Source of the DNA: Blasia pusilla
Taxonomy: Eukaryota; Marchantiophyta; Marchantiopsida; Blasiales
DNA length: 64,000 bases
Assembly (NCBI GenBank): GCA_050084515.1
Contig: CM114272.1
Span: forward strand, 14,632,001 to 14,696,000
Reading direction: 5' to 3'
The notes under the pieces were generated by a model, which was given only the letters and a program-made list of their open reading frames with translations, searched no databases and was not told where the DNA came from. Of the stretch, positions 22,971-35,400 are shown piece by piece (the stretch's first letter is position 1; each line of letters starts with the position of its first letter). The position numbers and the translations under genes were made by a program.

Positions 22971-23550
22971 TGTGGTACACATTTAGGTTTGTGGATGCTC
23001 TCGTCTATGTAATGTATGTATGTGAGTATGGTATGTCAGCGATGTATGTTGTATAACGATGTGGATTTGCACGACAGCTGTCATGACCATACGGATTATG
23101 TCGTAGAGTATAATGTGCTAGTAGAGGCCATACTTTATGTAGGGCCGTAGTGTCTAGGTAGAGATGTGGTTTCATACATAAGATTGGGGGTTACTCCGTT
23201 GAGGGTGACTTCTCCAGTAGGGCGCGCTCTTAGGTTGGAGGATATAGTGTGGAGTGCACTCACAGAACAGTTAGTTCTTTGAGTTGAGCCTATTGTGTTG
23301 GGAGTTAGCCTTGGTAGTGATTAGAGCTCTTGGCTATGGTGGTTCCCGCAAGCTTCGACCTGGATTCTCCCATCGTGGAATGGGTTTGGCTTGGCTTGAT
23401 TGTATGTCATTCTATACGTGTTTTATGACAGTATGTCTTTCATGGATTTCAATTGTGGTACACTTATATTTGTGGATGCTCTCGTCTATGTTATGTATGT
23501 GAATATGGTATGTTAATGATGTATGTTGTATGACGATATGGATTCGCATG
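22971..23550 (+). repeat. Copy A 3' terminus: A - X2 - A' repeat arrangement
   Basis: After the polypurine tract comes segment A (22971-23078, beginning TGTGGTACAC), then X2 (23079-23451, the LTR block that matches 13897-14264), then A' (23454-23550), a second version of A (TGTGGTACACTTATATTTG). The same A - X - A' plan is seen in copy B. The 5' end of the element begins directly at X without A. The exact LTR boundary is therefore ambiguous: A+X follows from the polypurine tract and X+A' from the 5' ends. Confidence 0.75.
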
Positions 23551-24372
23551 ACCATCGGGACAAAAATGATTGGTCAAGGTACATGATATTTGGACATGAT
23601 GTGAACTTAGGAAGGCACATCATACCATACCAAAATACCATGGGGTTTTATGATCTATCCAAGCCTAAGATAGTTCAAAGTGGGGATGAGTTTATGAGTG
23701 GGAAGCTCGTGTCTACCCTCGTACGCTAATACGTGCGGTGGACCGTTGCATGAAGGGAAGGGCATGTCGGTGGGGAGGGGTTAATGGACGGACCGAAAAA
23801 GTGGACGCGACTTTCATGTGAACGGAATAGTGGAGAAAGAGAAACCCGTTTGGGATGGTTGGAACGCGTCCCGACACGACCACACGCAAGCGAAAAGCGA
23901 TTTGGTGCTGTTTAGGCGGGAGAAAGCTTGGGTGAAAGAGATACGGAAGCCTCTAACTTGGCAAGCAGACCTTTGAGCGATTATTCCGCTCTGCAGTTCC
24001 ACCTCCACCTCTCCAAATTAGCCGGGTGTGGCTGTGCGGCTTAGCCGAGGTCCGGTCTGTCCCCGAGGGATACTACTGGGAAGATCACTTTCTGTCCGGC
24101 CGACGTCGACTCCGTCCAACTACTCTTTCCCTCCCTTCCATCTCCTGTTCCGCTGCCGCGTCGGCTCCGTGGAAATGGATTTGCCTTTCGTCTTTCTGCC
24201 GTCTCCTTTCTAGAGATTCATCTCTCGTCTCGCTCCACCTCCCCGCCTCGCGGTGTTGGTCTGTTCCCATTGACCGTTTGCCCGTCCGGTGGCGGAAGCG
24301 TGGATTCGCGCACCTGCTTCGATTGTGCGAAATAGCTCGAGTTGGATGGTCGTAGCATCGCGAAGTGTAGTC

Positions 24373-24406
<34 letters not shown>

Positions 24407-24419
24407 TTGATTCGGGGGA
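23551..24419 (+). promoter_or_regulatory. Probable promoter and 5' UTR of the cyclin L gene
   Basis: Between the retroelement end and the cyclin L start codon the sequence becomes GC-richer (about 23700-24350), unlike the surrounding repeat DNA. A GA-rich microsatellite-like run (about 24374-24407) lies 13 bases before the ATG, a common feature of plant 5' UTRs. I cannot point to a convincing TATA box or transcription start. Confidence 0.5.
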
Positions 24420-27171
24420 ATGATTTACACAGCCCTCGACACCTTCTACCTCACCAATGACCAAATTCAGAATTCGCCTTCGAGGAAGGATGGTGTGGAC
24501 GAGGAGACGGAAGCGACTTTGCGGCTGTATGGTTGCGACATGATACAAGAAGCTGGCATCTTCTTGAGATTGTATCCTATGAGACGATTTTGTGGTGGGA
24601 GAGAAATTTCGTTCGTTCCCAGTTCGTTGGACGTCTGTAGAGTTCCATCGCGACTTCGTGACTTGATTTTCAATTTATCAGGTGTCTCTCAGTAGTCCAC
24701 ACATGCGTGTTTCGTTTGGTTTCCCGTCTTTTAGGTTAAGGTGCAATCGTGTGTTCAACCGTTGCATGTTAGGGTTTTTTAGGTAGTGTCTTCCTTGACC
24801 TCGGTGGTGCGAAGGCCACAAGCCGTGATGGCGACTGCGCAAGTTTTGTTTCATCGTTTCTACTGCAAGAAGTCTTTCGCGCGGTTCAACGTCAAGGTAT
24901 GTATACCTAGTGAATAGTGCAATTGTATTTGAACATGAATAGTAATATTTCCGAGCTTTCCGCCCGGAAGATGTCCAGCTCCGCGACTCCTCCCCCGTCT
25001 CCCTACACTTTTATCTTATGTTTTTGTTTGTTTACGCTGATCCTGCATGGTGTGCGAATGGGCATGTTACGACCTTTTGTATGAATTGTTGCAGAGGGTG
25101 GCTGCAAGTTGCCTGTGGTTGGCAGCGAAACTTGAAGAAAGTCCTCGCAAAATTCGTGATGTCCTTAATGTTTTCTATCGTATGGAACGTCGGCGTGAGA
25201 ATTTGCCTTTGGACCTATTGGATCATTTTTCGAAGGTATGGACCCCTAGACAATGAGAACGTATGAGTAATTATTTAACAATTGTGTTTTCCTCAAGTAG
25301 ATATCCAAGATTACCGCAGCGCCTGGAAGTATTTTTTGCGTGTCTTTCCTCATTCTGGAGCTCTGAGGCGTACATCGTAACCTCCTACTGGCTTGTCGCA
25401 GAAGTATGAGGAAATGAAAACAGATCTGATTACCACTGAACGTCATCTTCTGAAGGAGATGGGATTTATTTGCCATGTTGAGCACCCTCACAAGTTCATC
25501 ATCAACTACCTTAAACAGCTAGAAGGTGGGGAACTAATGCAAGACGCCTGGAGTATGGCAAATGACAGGTTAGTACAGAATGAATGTGCCTGCGTTTGTA
25601 TGTGAAATTGTCGCCTCATTTGGTGCTATATGGAGCATCTTCGATAGTCTAGATTCAGTAATTTCCCACAGAATTGCCTTTTGAATCCCATTTTGGGAAC
25701 TCTTGATAGTTCAGTTGGAGTTATCACTGAATTATTTGGTTAGAGTGAATGCGGGTATAAGGGAGAGTTTATTGAGTCTCTTATAAATCTTAATCTGCAC
25801 ACTTTCACTCCCTTGCTACTCTGAGTTTATTGGATTTTGCTATGTATGCAGTTTGCGCACTACCCTCTGTGTTCGATTCAAAAGTGAGGTTGTGGCCTGT
25901 GGTGTTGTTTATGCTGCTGCTCGGAGGCATATGGTAGCCTTACCCGAGGATCCTCCTTGGTGGGAAGTATTTGATGCACAAAAGTGTGACATTGATGAAG
26001 TCTGCCGAGTTTTGGCAAATCTTTATCAACAACCCAAGCCCAAGTACATTGAAGTAGGAAAGGACTTGAAGCCGTTTGTCTTGATAAGTCGAGCTTGGGA
26101 GCCATCTCCAACTGTTCAGGCACGTGTTTCTTCTGCAGTGTCGTTTTGGCGTGTTCCTTTGTAGCCCTGCTAAGATAAAATGCCCTGCCCCTCAGTTTAT
26201 GTCTCTGAGAAGTTTTTTCCTCGGCTTTTGTAGTCATTTGAAACTTATAGTTTGGTGTTCTGATCTATGCAGGATAGCCTGCTGAAGACATCGTCAACAA
26301 ATGGAACATCATCTGCCGCTCACCCTCCCTACTCTTCAAATACGGATGTTGGATTGGCAATTGAGGCAGCCTCAGCAAAAGGTACGGTTGAAAGGAGTAT
26401 AAACTGTGCCACCAAAGAGTCAAGGAAGCATTTGGACGAAGCCCAAATGCCCTCCACAAATGGTGATGGACGTGATCATGTGACAGCTGGGAAAGCTAAA
26501 CAGTTGAATGACAGAGAAGATTCCAGTGGGGAGAAAATTAGAGACAAAGACAGGGATAGGGTTCCAGAACGTGATCGAGAAAGGGAACGAGACTGGGAGC
26601 GAGAAAGGGACCGGGCACGGGAAAGAGATTGGGAAAGGGAGAAGGATAGGGAGCGTTTGAAGGAAAGGGACTATCGCATCAAAGACAGGAGTAGGGACTC
26701 TGGTAAGATGTTTTACAGTGGCCTTTATTCAGATACCCTGAGGCAGTGTTGATATGTTGTCTTGTGTGCCAATCCATTATGTTGCACTAAATTTAATATG
26801 CGGTTTAGTCTACATGTTGAGTTTGCACGCGTATTGTGTCCAAGTTTATGATCTGAGCTTATTGTGGACCATTTTTCAAAACTACCTTTCCGCCATGGAG
26901 CTCTAACTAAATTACATCTGTTCTCGGTATGGCAGGTCACTCAGAGAAATCACGACATCATTCATCGTCAAGAGGTTCTCAACTACACCTTCTCCACAAG
27001 TGTGTAAAACTGCTTGCATAGATGTATTCATTGTGTCACACTCTCGGGATTTGAGGCTTTCATTCTGATTCAAAACTTGTGCCTGGTTGTGCAGAAAGGG
27101 ATTTTCAAACATCTCAACCAGTGTCTCGAGACAAAGACAGGCACCGGCACCGGCATCACCCGTATGCATGA
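24420..27171 (+). CDS. CYCL1: Cyclin L (arginine-rich cyclin), eight exons
   Basis: This is a cyclin L homologue, the partner of CDK11/CDKG-type kinases that acts in the nucleus in pre-mRNA splicing. Exons by eye: 24420-24571, 24815-24896, 25095-25235, 25402-25568, 25852-26119, 26273-26702, 26936-26974 and 27095-27171, giving about 451 codons; phases agree at every join. The N terminus MIYTALDTFYLT plus SPSRKDG is diagnostic of plant cyclin L. Exons 2-3 carry the first cyclin fold (AAKLEESPRKIRDV, RMERRRENLP). Exon 4 has MGFICHVEHPHKFI. Exon 5 carries the second fold (VRFKSEVVACGVVYAAARR, DEVCRVLANLY). Exon 6 encodes an Arg/Asp/Glu-rich RS-like tail, and the protein ends in an HRHRHHP basic stretch. 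The exon 5 donor is uncertain: GC at 26120 or GT at 26138, the latter adding 6 residues. No disabling lesion was seen. Confidence 0.93.
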
Positions 27172-30100
27172 AGGAGGAACACAACCTAGAAATTGCAGTT
27201 TTTTATTGCATCAGCAGGAATTGAAAGGAATGGTCATCAACGGGAATTCAATGCATTGACCTTTAGCTGCACATTCTTTAGTGGCTGGCTAGCCGGTGTT
27301 TGTTCCGGCTTTTGCTTACCACTTACTTCCTTTGAGAATTGCTTGTAGGATTAAGTAATTTCTACCAAGCAGCGCCAAGAGGGTGGAACGGGACTGGAGG
27401 GGAATTCGTGGCCACGAGCTAAAGATGGAGGGAGCCTTTCATCAACCTCACGGTCGGTCTCTGGACTCACGTGCCGTGTCACTGGAACAGTAGCTATGGT
27501 GTGGTGATTAGTTTCTGCCTGATTGCATTGGACTGTACCAAGCAGTAACATATAATGTGACAAATCACTCAGCAAGGTGGTCAGTTCTTCACTTGGTTCC
27601 AAGTGCATCACCTCCACCTTGGTCGATGGGGATTATCGATATAATTGATATGCAATGTTGGTGTATGATACAACCAAACCAATTACCTGTTTCCCAGCAG
27701 AAGTCTTAAGAGGTTCCTCAGAGACGTTTTTGCCCAAGAGGTTTTAGTCTGCAGGCAAAAAGTTGTTCTGCTGACTTCAGCAGTGGCTATGCTTTACAAA
27801 ATGGTCTTTGTCGTTCCTTTTTACTCTGACAGAATTTGGTGAATTGGGAATTTGATGTTTCTGAATCTGTCGCCTCCTCCTGGCTGTTTCATGACTTCCT
27901 CTTTTGGATGGTCCTTATCTTTTGAAGGTTTGGAAAGGATTTTCGTGCCGTGCAAGTTACTAATCGCAAATGTGCATGCATGTGCACATTACTGTAGCAG
28001 CCCTTGTTACAACGAAGCACTTTGCTCACGGCGTGCATCCTCATTCTCTAAGTTGGTGGTAAGTGCGGGATGGCAGTTTATGCTGCAATACCATCACTGC
28101 AGCAGGTACTCCTAACAGATCCCAGGTGCATGAGCTGTGGAAACGAATCTGCAATCTGTGGGTTACTCAATTTCTTAGGTAGTAGCTAGTTGTATAGATG
28201 CTTTGTCTGGTTATTCCCTTGATTGCTTACATCACGGTTTAGCAGTGGTTGTTACCACTGAGGAGAAGATCCCCTTGGCTTCGTCATTGACCAGTTTCTC
28301 CCAGTAGTTGTCCGCGTAGGTCAGTCTGTAAGCTCAAACTTCGGCGGGACTGCTATTGGCCTAGATGTTAAACCATGAAACCTAATTCCCTATGTGGTGT
28401 GCGATCTGAGAATCTTTAAGCACAAGCTGTTTTGGTGGGGGCCATTTATGAGCAATTGTTTCTAGTTGTGGCGGATGGCTGGCTTATGTGAGGAAATCTT
28501 CCTGGAGGTTTTGAGCGTGGAAGGATCTGCAGACATCAGGATAACCAGGCAGGTATCTTGATGCAAAAGACTATCTCTTGGATATCTGTCGATCGTAGAT
28601 TTGGGAGTCCATGGACCTATTTCATCATGCCTAAACTACAATGAATTTCGCCTGAAGAATTTATGGTGTATAACTGTACTCAGCCTGGGCTTCCCATTTA
28701 ATTAAAAGACCAATCTTAACCCCTTGGTGTTTACTTTCTTATCTGTTGGTGCATGTAAAAGTCTTGTGGATTTGGGACGATGGAGGCTGACATGGTTTCC
28801 ATGTGAGCGTGGGCGCTGTAGGTCATTTACACAAGCAACATGACATGGAACAATTTTTCAGGAAATTTGGGTCTTGAGTTCAATGAGTTATGGTCATGTG
28901 CAGGAATCTTATGTGGTGGGGAGTTCGAAGGATGTTTGTTTGGGCAACCTTATAGAAGATGTAAGCAACTGGGGACTTTGCCAAATGCTTTATCATTTAC
29001 ATTTCTCCCCTTGTGTCATCTCTAAGGTAGTCTATGAAAATAATGCTTTCGGGTTGAGAATTACTTTCATCTTGCAGATCCTTGTGATGAGAGGTCCTGA
29101 CTTTTAACTAAAGAATCCTTGTAATGGGTCCGCTCAGAAATTTTGAAACAATCTTGTTATATTTCCTTACCTGATATCATCGCCACACACCGAACTTATC
29201 TGGAGTCTGTAAGGAGATCTAGGTGTCTGATTCTTCCATGAATTCTTTAGATTCTGATGGGTCTGTGGATAGAATGGATTCGCTTGGTGTCTTATTAACT
29301 TAAAAAGAAGCACTGGATCTGGCACCTAGCGAGTCTGCAGTGCACCTAGCTCTATGTTGAGGTCGTAAGATGCTTGCAGGTGGGCTTCTGTTGTCTTTGC
29401 TGCAAAGTCAGCGTGTTGGCCATCTTGCTATCGTGGAAGTAATTAAAATAACTTTCAAAAACGCTAGAGCAAATGGAACTAACTGGATTGTACGGAATTG
29501 GTGATGACCCTCATCTGTACTAGTGGGTAGATCTAGTCACACATGTCAGAGATTAATGTTGAATTTGGAAGTCGCCCTCACATAAAGTCTTGAGTGTGTT
29601 AAGTTCTGGGCTTGCTTATGGATTAATAATCCTTTTCCATCATCAAGGTCAATCCGAATTCGAGAGGAAAGGAAAGGAAGCAATGTTAGGCTAATGTCCT
29701 TGCTTCTAACTTGATGTAACTGGAAGAGGAAGAACCATTAAGCTCATCCAATGGTTGAGCTGTGGGAAACGTTTTTTATGTCTTCGCATGGAGATGTTGT
29801 GGCACCCCACCAATTTCCATGGGTAGGTGAGAGTACTCTTTGGAAGTGTTGGAAGGAATATTTTAAAATATAGCTAGACTTCTCCCTAGTCATTCAAGGA
29901 GATGACCAGGGATTGTGTGGTATTGATGGCTTAAGGAATTATTCAATTCTTCTCTGCAGGCAAACTACCTAACTCCCCCCCTTTGAAATTAGAATTGGAA
30001 ATGAGTGTGCCTTTGTGAGACCGGGAGCTATGCATGGTGAGGTTCATGCAATCTGTGGTCAGTGATGCTCTAACCTATTACATCCTAGGCTGTACTGTTT

Positions 30101-33100
30101 CGCATCCATCTTGGAATCTTCTTCTGGAGACATTGCAGTCTTTGTATAGGGGAAGACTTCAAATGATTGGACTGCAATGTTTCACAGTTTTCATTACATT
30201 CTGAGTATTCGTAGTTGTCGATAGAACTAGCTCTCCACTACTTCAAAAATTTCGTACAATTAACTTCTTCAAATGTGCCAAAACTACGCGCTTTCCCTGA
30301 ATGACTCTGCTTGTTTTGTCATGTCATCAAGTTTGTTCTGTGTAGTTTGGTCTGACAAGAGTTGCTGCCGTGCTGAAAAATATGGTGTAGAACATGTGGA
30401 ACAAAGAGCATCCTGCTTCTTGAGATAAAGTATGGAGAATATTGCCTAAATGTATTTTCTGGAGGTCTGTTTAATTGATTTGACATGAATCTGACCTTCA
30501 GTTTTACTGTGTAGCGCATCCACTTTGTCAACCAATTCGAATCCGAAGGTACTTAAAAAGAAAAGTTGGGAGATTCTTGATAGTTTGCCTATTAAATGCA
30601 GGTGTTAGTCAGATGAACAAACCATGTCTAGAATTGTGTTCTGTATGCAGGAAGGAGTGAGACCTTCCACCAAGCAAATTGAACTTTCTGATCCTCTTTT
30701 CTGTGGTTCTTGGATCATAGACTCAATTCCTCAAACGCTTGTATCCCTCTCAGATAGACTAAGGCTTACATCACTCAGGTTTGGCTTCTAGAACGGTAGA
30801 GTGATCACTCTGGTGATTGATCTCATTTGTAGGTACTGATTTCTGACTTAACTTGTGGATAGTAGTTTATTAGGTTCTATGGCGGATCCAGTCTCTTGGT
30901 GTATGTCATGTTTCTGTGTACAAGATATTTCTTCATTAGTTCTTCCAACTTGAATTTGTATTACTAAGAGCTTTTCGTTAACTGTGATTAACCTGATGTG
31001 CATCGTTTGGTGCCACTGGGCTCGTTTTTTAATATTTGTGGATAGACTCGAGCTGATTTTCGATGAAGACATCTATGAACACTTCTAGATGGATATTAAC
31101 TAGAGATCATCTTAGTTCATGACTATATAAAGTATGCAAGCTGGAAATAAGTTCTACAGACTCGTGCATTGGAGGAAATCTGGTGCGTGAAAACAAGTCT
31201 GAATTGCTTCTGAATTAGCAGAGGGGCCAGTTCTTGAAGTTATGAAACGAGTTCCATGGTTTGGAGCGCTCAAGGTTGAGTGTAACATTAGTCTGAATTT
31301 GGGAACAATGTGCCGAGAAAGATTCTTGACAATTCATTTCTCTGCTCACATCTATGGGCCTTTTTAATGGTGCATGTAATACTGAGACATACATTTTCTT
31401 CTCTAGATGAAATCGACTAGCTAACTGCTTTCAGAGTTCTCCCAACTCTTTTCATATAAATAGAAGATATTCTGTGGGCTGCTTCATCAGGTTTTGAATG
31501 GGAGATGGGACGGCATTCTGTGATAAGCTGATCGTATATTTACTCAAGTCTATTACTGAGGCTATTGAAATGGCAAACTAGTCAGCAGGCACAAAATAGT
31601 CCGGAGTAAATGTAGAATGTACAGAAATTGAATTGTCAATCTTGAAAGATGTGACTAGGATCAGTGGAGAATTGACATTTGTGGGTATCACAATCGACAT
31701 AACCCGTAGCATTTCACCTCTGTACTATAGAGGCAAAATTTTCAAGCTGTATGCACTAGCAGAGACATCAATTTCACAATGACTTGAATAATAATGGCTT
31801 AACTGATTAGGCATTTACTCATGATGTATCCTCAAATTTGTTAAAGTTCTGGTAAATGTCTGACATGCATTTGAGAAATTGTTCTCTAAAAAGGATACCT
31901 TCTCTTCGGTGCATTACAACCTGGAATGGCTCACTCTCTTTTCGTAAACATTCTGAAACCGACCCCTTATGTACTATAGTTACAGTAATTTGGACCAGGG
32001 AGCCGACGTCATATTGAAATGTATTTAAATAGGGAAGAGTCATTGGTTTAGGTCACTGGAAATTTTCGTTTTTAGTATTGGGAAAATGTAGTTTTTGTAT
32101 ATGGATAAACCTGTAGTAATTCAAAGTCTCCATCGGTGTTGCATGGTGTGTGACTGCTTTGGCTATCGTAGGATGTGTAGAAATTCAACTTGGGCTTTGT
32201 GATGCAATGCACCAGAACCCTGGAATATTGCGAGATTGGATATTGAAAAGGATCTGAAGGTCAAATTGGTATCAACACGTGATCCTACTGTTTCAAAATT
32301 ATGTAAGCCACGTAGCGTTTAGATCACCTGTTCTAAAGAACTTACATACTCAGTTCTTCTTAGTATTAATTCTCGTTCCAGACGAGAATTAATACTAAGA
32401 AGAACTGAGTATGGGTTCATATTGGGTTTTTTCATCTAGATATGGTTACGAAAGAAACTCTGCGCTTTACAAGACGGAAGGCACACTTTGATGTCCTTGA
32501 GTGTATCCCTCTGAAAGAGGGTTTTTTTATCAAATGAGAATATTTGATGTTTGAGCGATACAAATTAATCAAGGTTTACACTATACGATATCACGTTCTT
32601 GTTTCCGTGGTTGAAAAAAAATTTAATGTAGTTTGGAGGATAACTCATCAACGTTAATTTCACCTTAACCCCCCCAAAATAATGTAGTGGTCAATTTTGA
32701 AAAGCAATCCATATCCGAGAGTTTCGTGTACATGAGCCTTCGTCTTTGTAAGTTACACGCTCTTGCGATGAGAGGTGGCAAAAGGAATAAAAGCAAGATG
32801 TTGAGTTTGTAATTTTAAGCAAATAATTTCTATTTCATTAAATTATTATTTTTAACCATACTACATGTGCATTTGTAATCTTCAATTGAATTTTTGTCAT
32901 TTCGAATTGTAATGGAGATGTCACGTCTCTTTAGAGAATGTTACATCTAATTTATATTTATTATTTTCATAAGAATTTTTGTCATTTCGAATTGTAATGT
33001 GGATGTGCATATTTTAGATAAAGCTTCATCTAATTTACCATGTGAGAAGATATGAGTAAGCAAGTAAGTTCCTTATTTTTGCAGACCTTGACATCTACTC

Positions 33101-33150
33101 ATATTCATAATAAAAGTTGGACAAATGGGGGATTGAAGCTTATGGAGGTG
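27172..33150. other. 3' flank of cyclin L and ~6 kb anonymous non-coding DNA
   Basis: The first few hundred bases presumably include the cyclin L 3' UTR. Beyond that, only short ORFs without domains are present on either strand, and no transposon protein, tRNA or rRNA is recognisable. The composition is moderately AT-rich and not visibly repetitive, apart from the hairpin at 32345-32413. Old decayed transposons or an unannotated non-coding transcript are both possible. Confidence 0.5.
32345..32413. repeat. Perfect 32-bp inverted repeat with 5-nt loop
   Basis: The arms 32345-32376 and 32382-32413 are exact reverse complements (outer ends CATACTCAG / CTGAGTATG) around the loop TCCAG. It lies in otherwise non-coding DNA. 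It could be a small foldback, a young hairpin RNA locus, or an artefact of library preparation or assembly. Confidence 0.95.
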
Positions 33151-33159
33151 AGAAATCAA

Positions 33160-34170
33160 ACCAGATTTAGATCCAATTTTTCATGTGATTTTTGCATCTA
33201 TGAATTAAGAAAAGAATTTCCATCGATAAGATCAATAAGATCGGATATCTTATTGCTATCAGTAACCATTTCAGGTGATAATTGTATATAGTCTTCTCCC
33301 AAATGAGGATACAAAGGTATACAATGGACCCTCTCCAACCTCCAATAACCAATTAGAAAAAGCTTTTTGTTGAGCATGCATATGACCTTCCAACCTTTGA
33401 ACTCACATGTTTGTCCTCAACTTCATAATCTTGACATAAGACCATAGAGATAACCTATTTATAGAGGATGGGATGATTTATAGATGATGCTCATGACGAA
33501 CAACAGACAAAACTTGACAAAATTCACAACCAACTATCATAAGTTTTCCACCAAATGGTATTTTCTTTTAAGATCTAAAGAGACCACTCCATGATGTCTT
33601 GAAAAGACCGATGTACTGCTTCAAACAAGTGACAATCAGTCGTAGGTGCTTCATTCCATATAATGAGCATTGCAACACTAATTAAGCGATGCATCACTAT
33701 TGATTGGTAAACTACAAATCACACAAGAAAGTGAATTAGAAGTTGCAATATATTCAGAGGAATGAAAAAATATGAATGAATATTTTAGCAATCGGGGTTT
33801 CGAATAGAAAAATGCATATTTGCAAGTTGAAATCTCATGGATGTTGATCGAAACATTAAAATGTGAATATTCAATACGTCCTCTATCCAACAATAAAGCA
33901 ACTATTCCATATGATGCCCCAACCAAAGTTATACCTCTTGCACTTCGTACACTTGCAAGACGAAGATTACATAGAAATGTCTTTCCGGTTCCACTTGGGT
34001 CATCATTGAAGAAAATTCTTGGAGATGATGGTTCAAGAACATATAAGCAAATTTGATCAAGCTCATCATGTATACCATCCCAAATAACATCTTATCCTTC
34101 ATTTAAACTTGCCTCAAAAGCCCGTATATCTATAAGATGCCTTCGAATAGGAAATCTCGAAGAACATGGG
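33160..34170 (-). pseudogene. Pif1/Helitron-type helicase remnant
   Basis: Read on the minus strand, helicase motifs appear in order over about 1 kb in changing frames. ELDQICLYVLEPSSPRIFF leads into the Walker A DPSGTGKTF (about 33990-34030), then RSARGITLVGASYGIVALLL. The Walker B LIIWNEAP follows (usual D changed to N; about 33650), then FEAVHRSFQDIM, IPFGGKLMIVGCEF, LWSYVKIMKLRTNM and finally FSNWLLEVGEGPL near 33340. This succession is that of the Pif1-like helicases of plant Helitrons. Stops and frameshifts are scattered throughout. The Rep-type N-terminal part is not seen here, so it may be a fragment of a Helitron or of a Helitron-derived helicase gene. Confidence 0.82.
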
Positions 34171-34559
34171 AATCATAAATCAGTCAAATCAAATGTAAGT
34201 GAGGAATCTTTTGTCGCGGGGAATGCTCATGAATGGAATGAGCTTACGTTAGAGACATGTTGGAGGAAGCATGCTCTCTTTCCAATTCGCGTGCAAACTT
34301 CTCTACACATCGGGTAAGATGTTTTTTTAAAGCCTCAACATGTGCTAATTTGCGAATATTATGTAGATGGTGGGATTTAATGGAAGAGGAAGTTTGCGTA
34401 AAAAATGGGGAAAAGTGAAATATTTAAGTTATGAAGGAATGAATGAAGGAATAGATTTATTGTCCACGGGGATCCCACAAGGCCATGGGACTTAGTTTTG
34501 AAACTTAACAACAATTTTGGAGAGAGAGCAAGCACCAATGAGGGCCTAAGGGGTCCTCT

Positions 34560-35400
34560 GAGCCAGGTGAGTGTCCCTGGTCTTCACACGACTATGCAAG
34601 AATTTAGCAATTTCAAACTGATTCTACCTACCCATGGATGCGAGGACATTGGGAGCCCGGTGATCAAAGAGATCCGGGAAGTCAAGCCTAATGTGATTGT
34701 GAAAGGTGTAGTCGAAGAGATAGTGATATTCATCATCAATAAGCCCCGAGTTGCAAAATCTACATCATCTGTCCTCCCTTTTCTTCTCTGAGAATTTTCC
34801 TTTCTTAATCTCGAGGTCAATAGAGCCACATCTGACTCTCGCTAATGTATGACATAACTTAGTGGGACTGGGAGCAGAGATGTAAGAGCCTTGTTGCATG
34901 GATTTGCAATTGTTCGTGAGGGTGTGGTAACGCCTCATTCTTTCACCATTTTTTTTAGATTAATTCCCCCTGCTTTCAGAGAGACGTTGCTGTCTGCCCC
35001 AGTTGATGGCAATATAATTGTTGTGTAATTGTTCAGCAAGGTCATGGTGGGTGGCCATAAGCATGTTGCCGATGGAGATTCCCCATTTCATCAGCCACTC
35101 CGTGCAGTCATAGTACCAATTTTTAGCCCAAAGGATGGCACTTCTTTTTGAAACCACATAGGCCCTGGCAGATGGAAGATTGGGATCCTCCTCGCAGATA
35201 TCTTCGAGGTGTGGAGAAATGTGATCAGATTTTTAACAATATGGATCTCCATTGCTACCTCCCCAAACTCGGCCATTAGAATGTCGTGGTGAGTGGTTTT
35301 CCTAATACCTAGACTCTGACGCATGAAGAGTTTCTGGGGGACCTCAAGGCCCTGGGGTCAAGCCTTGGGGTTGGGGCCCCACAGAAGAAGAAAATAACAT
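34560..35400 (-). pseudogene. LINE (non-LTR retrotransposon) C-terminal remnant
   Basis: The minus strand reads, across frames, SLGIRKTTHHDILMAEFGE and VAMEIHIVKNLITFLH (about 35190-35320), then SAILWAKNWYYDC and LMKWGIS, then LARVRCGSIDLEIKKGKF and a Cys/His segment CRFCNSGLIDDEYHYLFDY (about 34730-34850), ending in FEIAKFLH. This is the familiar post-RT tail of plant LINEs, in which a CxxC...H pattern follows a basic stretch. Internal stops are present and the RT itself is not recognisable upstream. Confidence 0.68.

Larger units (their letters stand above)
13897..23550 (+). mobile_element. DNMT/PHD-bearing Ty3/gypsy retrotransposon, copy A
   Basis: A ~9.6 kb element carries gag with zinc knuckles, protease, a cytosine-5 DNA methyltransferase domain, RT, RNase H, integrase and a terminal PHD finger, in that order on the plus strand. 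It is bounded by two related ~370-bp blocks starting TGTCATGACC (13897 and 23079), taken as LTR sequence, and has a purine tract near 22959. The same gene order and wording recurs on the opposite strand at 42.3-52 kb (copy B), which shows that DNMT and PHD are parts of the family and not nested insertions. Copy A has many stops and frameshifts and a mutated RT catalytic box. The outer limits are approximate and no target-site duplication was found. Confidence 0.88.

Noticed and set aside
13897-23550. Target-site duplication of copy A
   Set aside because: The bases outside the candidate ends (AATCG on the left) do not match either candidate right flank, so no TSD is claimed.
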